Source of the DNA: CBDUBS01 sp965365445
GTDB lineage: Bacteria > Bacteroidota > Rhodothermia > Rhodothermales > DASSAV01
Assembly: GCA_965365445.1 (NCBI GenBank)
Contig: CBDUBS010000117.1
Location: 1-10,939, forward strand
DNA length: 10,939 bases
Direction of reading: 5' to 3'
How positions within the stretch are numbered: the stretch's first letter is position 1; every line of letters starts with the position of its first letter. Positions 6,337 to 10,939 of this stretch are shown piece by piece. The notes under the pieces were generated by a model. The model was not told where the DNA came from. It ran no database searches and saw only the letters and a program-made list of their open reading frames with translations. Both the position numbers and the translations under genes were made by a program.

Positions 6337-8292
6337 ATGAAGCGCACACTGAAAGTGGTGGTATGGCGCCTGGCCGCGCCGGTCTTTCTCCTGACCCTAC
6401 CCGTTTCGGCCCAGCAGGCCGACCCGCCCCCCCGCATCTGGACGACGTACCACGCAAGCGAAAACGTCGAATCCGACCTGCGGGATCTGGCGCTCCATGG
6501 CGTAAACATGGCTGACGCCCGCGCCTCCACGATAGCCGAAGCGAAAAACATGCTCGCGGCAGCCCGGAAAACGGGAATGCGCCTGAGCATCCATGTGGGA
6601 GGCGATCCTGATGCGGCCATGATCCGTAAATATGCCCTCACGCCGACCCCCGGCATCTTCGTAGGGGGCGCGTACCGGGGCAAAGCCATCGACCGGACCC
6701 TGTTCTCCTTCAGAGCAGAGCCTCAGGAAATCCTCGTCGAGCCGCCTGTGTACAACCAGCAATACGCCTACATCAGCAAGGCCGACTCGACTCCGGTTAC
6801 CCATTACTGGCCTCCAACCACTACACCCCTTCGGGCAGAAGTCGTCGTGCCGCTTCGTTTTTTCGACGGACGGGCGCACCTGCAAATCATACCGGCCACG
6901 ATAACGCCGGTAACGGGAATGGGGCGGCTCGATGAGGACAGCGTCGCGCCGGATCTGCCGCTCAACGACGAAATCAGGAACCGAACCCTGTACCGCCTTC
7001 GATTCGACCTGACGGGGCTGGGCGACGCGCTCCTGGATTACGTCGGCGTGGCGGTCTACTGGACGTTCCCGGGATACGAGGGCACCTGGTACATCTTCAA
7101 TGCCGCTCCGGTCAGCGTATTCGACCCCGTCACGCTGGAAGCGGCCCGCAGGGCCGTGCAAGACGACGTGGCGCTCTGGACGGAGGCGAACGGCGGAACC
7201 TTCCCGAACGACGTGGTCGTTACCGCCCGAAGCGGAGACGAGCACTTCTACCTGACCGGACACCTCAGGCTGGATACCCCGAGCGTCAACTACCCCCTGT
7301 GGGACTACTCCGAACCGTCGCTGGCCGCCTTCCGGGAAAAATCCGGCCACCCGGACTTCCCCAGGACATGGGGATATCCCGAAATCTACGGCGCTGAGAC
7401 GTATGCCTGGTGGCTGCGCCATCTCCACGAGGGCAGCGCCGACTACATCGCCGCCGTTAAGGATGAGTTGCAGAAACAGGCGCCGGGCGTCGCGCTGTAC
7501 CGCAACACGACGCGAGCCGGCATTTTCAGCCTCGCCAACGACCACGACGGCTCCGGCCCGGAACTACTCACCCGAAGCCTCGATGTAGCGCACCTGGACC
7601 CTTACCCGGTCATGGCAACCGGATTCGACAGCACCCTCCTCCCCCGCGACGTTTCCTACTATGCGGGCCTCGCGCGGCGCTACGGCAAGCCGCTCGTTCC
7701 CTGGGTGCAGGCCGTCACGGATGTCGGCACGCTCAAGAACCAGGGCGGCATGCGCCATCCTACCCCGGATCAGCTCGACCGAATGATGGAGCAAGTCGTG
7801 GCCCAGGGCATATACGGCGTAAAATGGTTCGGGTATGGACCCGGGCGTTTTACGTTTCCGAAAGGCAACCCGGCCACGTGGGACCGGGCCGGAGTCTGGG
7901 CGGAGCGCCTCAAGACCAACCCGCCGGCCGCCGTCCGTCCGGAACTGGCCGTGCTGCGCTGGTACGACGCCTGGGCGCTCACCAACTATACCGCCGACAG
8001 CCATGTTCGCAACCCGGCCGACTGGCAGTTGCAGCAATTTCTGGAAGTGTGGGCGGTGCGCCACGGCCAACCCTACGACGTATTCGAACTACCGCCCGGT
8101 ATGGATGCGGCGGCCCGCGAGGCCTTACGCAAGGACCTCACGAAGTACCGGTACGTGGTTTCCACCCGCCCCTGGCCGGAAGCCTGGGTGATCGGGGAAG
8201 GCACGGAAACCATGACCATCGACCCGGCTACGGAACCGCTCCAGCAGTCGCGCTACGAGGCCGCCCTGAAACAAAAGGGCTGGCTGCCCTGA
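6337..8292 (+). CDS. secreted GH42-like TIM-barrel protein (putative glycoside hydrolase)
   Basis: This is a 651-residue exported protein with a signal peptide cleaved after PVSA (about residue 25). Residues 33-90 look like the first barrel strands and helices (RIWTTYHAS, GVNMADAR, MRLSIHVGG). A beta-rich block at about 135-262 appears inserted before the barrel resumes. Residues 292-330 contain VVVTARSGDEHFYLTGH, where D301/E302 could be the acid/base at the end of strand 4. Residues 326-390 (SEPSLAAFREKSGHPDF, then APGVALYRNTTR) resemble the glycoside hydrolase family 42 region after the catalytic strand. VAQGIYGVKWFGYGPGR (488-504) resembles the last strand. The tail (about 536-615: LAVLRWYDAW, GQPYDVFELPPGM, LTKYRYVVST) resembles the GH42 trimerisation domain. 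The expected nucleophile position after strand 7 reads PLVPWVQAVTD, with Q458 rather than a clear glutamate. Activity is therefore uncertain; GH42-like fold is the best reading. It probably leads an operon with the two genes that follow. Confidence 0.72.
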   Translation: MKRTLKVVVWRLAAPVFLLTLPVSAQQADPPPRIWTTYHASENVESDLRDLALHGVNMADARASTIAEAKNMLAAARKTGMRLSIHVGGDPDAAMIRKYALTPTPGIFVGGAYRGKAIDRTLFSFRAEPQEILVEPPVYNQQYAYISKADSTPVTHYWPPTTTPLRAEVVVPLRFFDGRAHLQIIPATITPVTGMGRLDEDSVAPDLPLNDEIRNRTLYRLRFDLTGLGDALLDYVGVAVYWTFPGYEGTWYIFNAAPVSVFDPVTLEAARRAVQDDVALWTEANGGTFPNDVVVTARSGDEHFYLTGHLRLDTPSVNYPLWDYSEPSLAAFREKSGHPDFPRTWGYPEIYGAETYAWWLRHLHEGSADYIAAVKDELQKQAPGVALYRNTTRAGIFSLANDHDGSGPELLTRSLDVAHLDPYPVMATGFDSTLLPRDVSYYAGLARRYGKPLVPWVQAVTDVGTLKNQGGMRHPTPDQLDRMMEQVVAQGIYGVKWFGYGPGRFTFPKGNPATWDRAGVWAERLKTNPPAAVRPELAVLRWYDAWALTNYTADSHVRNPADWQLQQFLEVWAVRHGQPYDVFELPPGMDAAAREALRKDLTKYRYVVSTRPWPEAWVIGEGTETMTIDPATEPLQQSRYEAALKQKGWLP

Positions 8293-8318
8293 ATCTGTCC
8301 ACCTTCTACCTGTTCGCT

Positions 8319-9866
8319 ATGATGAACCGTTTACGCTGCATTTCAGCCCTTCTGCCGTCCCTGATCCTCCTCGCAACGACGGCTGCCGCTCAGCACCCGC
8401 TCAACGAGGCCGATTTCCTTGGGTACATCCAGCCCCGTAACTCGAAAGACATCGGCCACTCGTACTGGGGCGTTCAGGCCGGCTCCATCCGGGAGGGGGT
8501 GCTGGAGCGGGCCGCCGGGCTGGGTGTGCACTGGACGCGTCTGGGGGCGTCCTGGCCCTCGGTCGAAAAAGTGAAAGGCTCCTACGACTGGTCGCAAACC
8601 GACGAGACGTTTAACACCACGCTCCGCTACGGCATCACGCCGTTCGTAACGCTCGGCGGAGGCAACCCGCTTTACGCCGGCTCCGACACCTACGACGACC
8701 CGGCACTGGCCGAACTCTACGGCCGCAAAACCAACCCGCCTACGGCCAACCCGGAAGCGCTCGAAGCCTGGAAACAATTCGTCACGGCGGCGGTGGAGCG
8801 GTACAAGGACCGCATCACCTACTGGGAAATCTGGAACGAGCCCAACCACCGGGCTTACTGGGGAGCGCCTCCCGACGGCCACGATTACGGCCGTCTCGTA
8901 AAGATCACCGGCGAGCTCATCAAACGCCTCCAACCCGATGCCGTCATCGTCGCCGGGGCCACCGCCGGGCTCGACCCCGAGTTCATCGACGCCTATTTGA
9001 GCGAAGCCGCCCCGGTGATCGACATTATCAGCTTCCATCAGTACGGCGCCATCCCGGAAGAGCGGATCTACAGGGCCGTGGAAGTCCGTAAGGTGATCGA
9101 TAAATACAACCCGGCCATCCCCCTGTGGCAGGGCGAGTGTGGCTACCCCTCGCACAGCAGCACCCGCGACTTCCGGGGCGATAGCCCCTGGGGCCTCAAC
9201 ATACAGGCCAAATGGCTGCTCCGGCAGGGCCTTACCGACACGTACTTCGTCGGAGCCACCCTGAGCAATTACTTCATCCTCTTCCACGACGGCAACCGGG
9301 CCGACCGGCAGAAGCGCTCCTTCCTCTCGCCCATCGACAGCGTTCTCGGAGCGCCCGAGCGCGGCGGCTCCCGGGTGCGCACCGTGGGCGTGAACGAAAA
9401 GACGCTCCTGAACAACCCGGACATGGTTCCCAAACCGGCGTACTACGCCTACCAGAACCTCGCCGCCCTGATAGACGGCCGGTATAAGCGGGCCGAGATC
9501 CCGACACGAATCGACGTGAAGGACCCCGAGCCGTTCTACGGCATCGGTGTGGACGATGCCTTCCCCTCGGTCCCGCTGGCGGCTTCCTACAAAACCGACG
9601 ACGGCAAGTACATCCTCGCGCACTGGCTGCCCTGGCACGGACAGGAATACCTGCCCCGGTATGCCACGGTTGACCTCCGGGCCGAAGGGGCCTCCTTCCG
9701 GGAACCGGTGCTGGTCGATCTGCTTTCGGGTAAGGTGTACGCCCTGAAAGGAATGCGCACCGAGAGCGGGGCGGTGGTCCTACCCGGCCTCCCGCTGGCG
9801 GATTACCCCTTCGCCGTCGTCGAGCGCGACATGATCGGAATCATCCGGGAGCGATCATTCGAGTGA
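8319..9866 (+). CDS. secreted clan GH-A glycoside hydrolase (GH39/GH5-like, family unresolved)
   Basis: The 515-residue exported enzyme is predicted to cleave glycosidic bonds with retention. The start at 8319 (MMNRLRC; ATG 8322 is equally possible) gives a signal peptide ending TTAAA near residue 24. The frame stays open upstream to 7824, but that part overlaps the previous gene and is not coding. The TIM barrel covers about 45-350. YWEIWNEPN holds the probable acid/base E174, SFHQYG (238-243) carries the usual strand-6 His/Tyr, and LWQGECGYPS holds the probable nucleophile E273. This Asn-Glu-Pro plus late Glu arrangement is typical of clan GH-A, including GH39 and GH5. Residues about 395-505 form a beta-rich C-terminal domain (KYILAHWLPWHG, PVLVDLLSGKVYAL). 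It lies 26 bases after the GH42-like gene and 2 bases before the next, so the three are almost certainly co-transcribed. The linkage it cleaves cannot be deduced. Confidence 0.88.
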   Translation: MMNRLRCISALLPSLILLATTAAAQHPLNEADFLGYIQPRNSKDIGHSYWGVQAGSIREGVLERAAGLGVHWTRLGASWPSVEKVKGSYDWSQTDETFNTTLRYGITPFVTLGGGNPLYAGSDTYDDPALAELYGRKTNPPTANPEALEAWKQFVTAAVERYKDRITYWEIWNEPNHRAYWGAPPDGHDYGRLVKITGELIKRLQPDAVIVAGATAGLDPEFIDAYLSEAAPVIDIISFHQYGAIPEERIYRAVEVRKVIDKYNPAIPLWQGECGYPSHSSTRDFRGDSPWGLNIQAKWLLRQGLTDTYFVGATLSNYFILFHDGNRADRQKRSFLSPIDSVLGAPERGGSRVRTVGVNEKTLLNNPDMVPKPAYYAYQNLAALIDGRYKRAEIPTRIDVKDPEPFYGIGVDDAFPSVPLAASYKTDDGKYILAHWLPWHGQEYLPRYATVDLRAEGASFREPVLVDLLSGKVYALKGMRTESGAVVLPGLPLADYPFAVVERDMIGIIRERSFE

Positions 9867-9868
9867 CC

Positions 9869-10939
9869 ATGCGCCGCACGTTTTTTCTCAAGCCGGTCCT
9901 GGGCCTGCTTTTCCTCGTGGCGCTCGCAGGATGTACGCCCTCGGAGGACATAGCGCTGCGCGTGGACGGGCTCCCCGTACCCATCGCTTTCATCGAAAGC
10001 CGGATGCAGGAGCACCGGGCGGCCGTATTCGCTCTGTACCGCGAGCGCTACGGCGCCCGGTACGGGCCGGACTTCTGGACGCGCCGCCACGGCGCATCCG
10101 AAACGCCGCTTCGGGCGGTGCAGCGCCGGGCCGTGGCCGACGCCATCCGCATGGCGGCCGCCCGGGCCGAAGCCGGCCGGCTGGGCCTCTCGAAAGAGGA
10201 ACCCGCCTCCGGCCTTCCCGTAGGGCCGCAGATCTGGAAATGGAATGCCCTCGAAAACCACCGGCACGAGATGCTGCTCCTTCAACTGAAAGAGCGCATC
10301 GCCGCACCGGACGAGGCGACTTTCTCCCGGCGCCTGGCGCGTGTTACCGCTGCGGCCCGTGTCGAAATCAACCGGCAAGCCATCCGCAGGCTGGGGATGA
10401 CAGATCCCCTGCCGCCGGGCGAGCGCCCGGCCGTTCCGGTCCGTACGGCTTCGGCGGGCCGTACGTTTTACCTGGATGCCGTCTACGGCGACGACAGCCG
10501 CTCCGGGGCCGACCCGTCCTCGGCCTGGAGAACCCTCGCCCGGCTCAACGAAACCACCCTCCGCCCCGGCGACCGCGTGCTCCTGCGAGGGGGCGGCATC
10601 TTCACCGGGCCGTTGCAACCCCGGGGCTCCGGAGCCGAAGGAGCGCCCATCGTACTGGACCGCTACGGCGAAGGTCCCGATCCGGTGATCGACGGAGCGG
10701 GGCGCACCGGAGGCGGAGCCATCCACCTGCACAACCAGTCGTACTGGGAAATCGGCAATCTGGAAATCACCAACCCGGCCCCGAAGGAAGGAGACCGGCG
10801 CGGGGTGTACATCAGCGCCGCCAATGCCGGAACCATCCGGCACATTTACCTCCGCAACCTGCACGTTCACCACGTGCGGGGCATCGTCGGGCAGAGCATC
10901 GAAGCCAAACTCACCGGGGGCATCGCCCTCGTCGTCGTC
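9869..10939 (+). CDS. partial lipoprotein: SurA/PrsA-like N-terminal region fused to right-handed beta-helix
   Basis: The frame is open from ATG 9869 to the window end (357 residues, no stop), so the C-terminus is missing. The start follows the preceding stop by 2 bases. Residues 1-22 form a lipoprotein signal with lipobox LAGC (Cys 22). Residues about 28-175 resemble the N-terminal region of SurA/PrsA-type chaperone-isomerases: ALRVDGLPVPIAFIESRM, then AVFALYRERYGARYGPDFW, then a helix around RRAVADAIRMAAARAEAGRL. No parvulin isomerase domain follows. From about 199 the sequence becomes a right-handed beta-helix of the kind found in polysaccharide lyases and related carbohydrate-binding proteins: YLDAVYGDDSRSG, SAWRTLARLNETTLRPGDRV, then repeating strands (PIVLDRYGEG, AIHLHNQSYWEIGNLEITN, VYISAANAG, IYLRNLHVHHV). 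In this operon it probably acts on the same glycan, perhaps as a lyase or surface binder. Catalytic residues are not visible in the part present. Confidence 0.8.
   Translation, partial: MRRTFFLKPVLGLLFLVALAGCTPSEDIALRVDGLPVPIAFIESRMQEHRAAVFALYRERYGARYGPDFWTRRHGASETPLRAVQRRAVADAIRMAAARAEAGRLGLSKEEPASGLPVGPQIWKWNALENHRHEMLLLQLKERIAAPDEATFSRRLARVTAAARVEINRQAIRRLGMTDPLPPGERPAVPVRTASAGRTFYLDAVYGDDSRSGADPSSAWRTLARLNETTLRPGDRVLLRGGGIFTGPLQPRGSGAEGAPIVLDRYGEGPDPVIDGAGRTGGGAIHLHNQSYWEIGNLEITNPAPKEGDRRGVYISAANAGTIRHIYLRNLHVHHVRGIVGQSIEAKLTGGIALVVV

Noticed and set aside
7824..8318. Upstream extension of the clan GH-A glycosidase frame, giving a 680-residue protein
   Set aside because: The extension overlaps the end of the GH42-like gene in another frame and has low-complexity composition. 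A proper signal peptide begins at 8319.
8343..9638. 431-codon minus-strand frame opposite the GH-A glycosidase
   Set aside because: It is an antisense shadow of a gene with visible catalytic motifs. It has no signal peptide, domain or recognisable motif.
9803..10873. 356-codon minus-strand frame at the window end
   Set aside because: The plus-strand frame from 9869 has a lipobox and beta-helix repeats and stays open to the window edge. The minus frame has no recognisable features.

Overview
The window reads as part of a polysaccharide utilisation locus (PUL) from a GC-rich member of the Bacteroidota/Rhodothermota. The evidence is the combination of a FecR-type anti-sigma factor, an STN-carrying SusC/RagA outer-membrane transporter, a SusD/RagB lipoprotein, and several exported carbohydrate-active proteins. 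The GC content is visibly high and codons end mostly in G or C. Shine-Dalgarno sequences are absent or weak before most genes, which also fits this group. High GC plus SusC/SusD points to the Rhodothermota side rather than to a gut Bacteroides. That placement is inference and cannot be settled from the window.

Layout, all genes on the + strand: (1) bases 1-70 are a short GC-rich leader with a palindrome; an ECF sigma factor gene would be expected just upstream but is not visible. (2) 71-982 encodes a FecR-like anti-sigma factor. (3) 1020-4412 encodes a SusC-family TonB-dependent transducer with an extra N-terminal STN domain. (4) 4413-4577 is a 165-base spacer packed with small hairpins. (5) 4578-6191 encodes a SusD-family surface lipoprotein. 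(6) A strong hairpin terminator lies at 6202-6235, followed by a second inverted repeat at 6257-6285. (7) A tight second gene group follows. 6337-8292 is a secreted GH42-like TIM-barrel protein. 8319-9866 is a clan GH-A glycosidase with clear acid/base and nucleophile glutamates. 9869-10939 is a lipoprotein that runs off the window end and joins a SurA/PrsA-like N-terminal region to a right-handed beta-helix. The gaps in this group are only 26 and 2 bases.

How the parts work together (inference from known Sus and Fec-type systems): the SusC/SusD pair captures a glycan at the cell surface and imports it. The SusC STN domain passes substrate occupancy to the periplasmic end of FecR, which would release an unseen ECF sigma factor and raise locus expression. 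The downstream exported enzymes degrade the glycan outside the cytoplasm. The substrate cannot be named from sequence alone.

The less ordinary parts are the SurA-like/beta-helix fusion lipoprotein, the GH42-like protein with a beta-rich insertion and no clear nucleophile glutamate, and the hairpin-dense susC-susD spacer. No tRNA, rRNA, CRISPR array or mobile element was seen.
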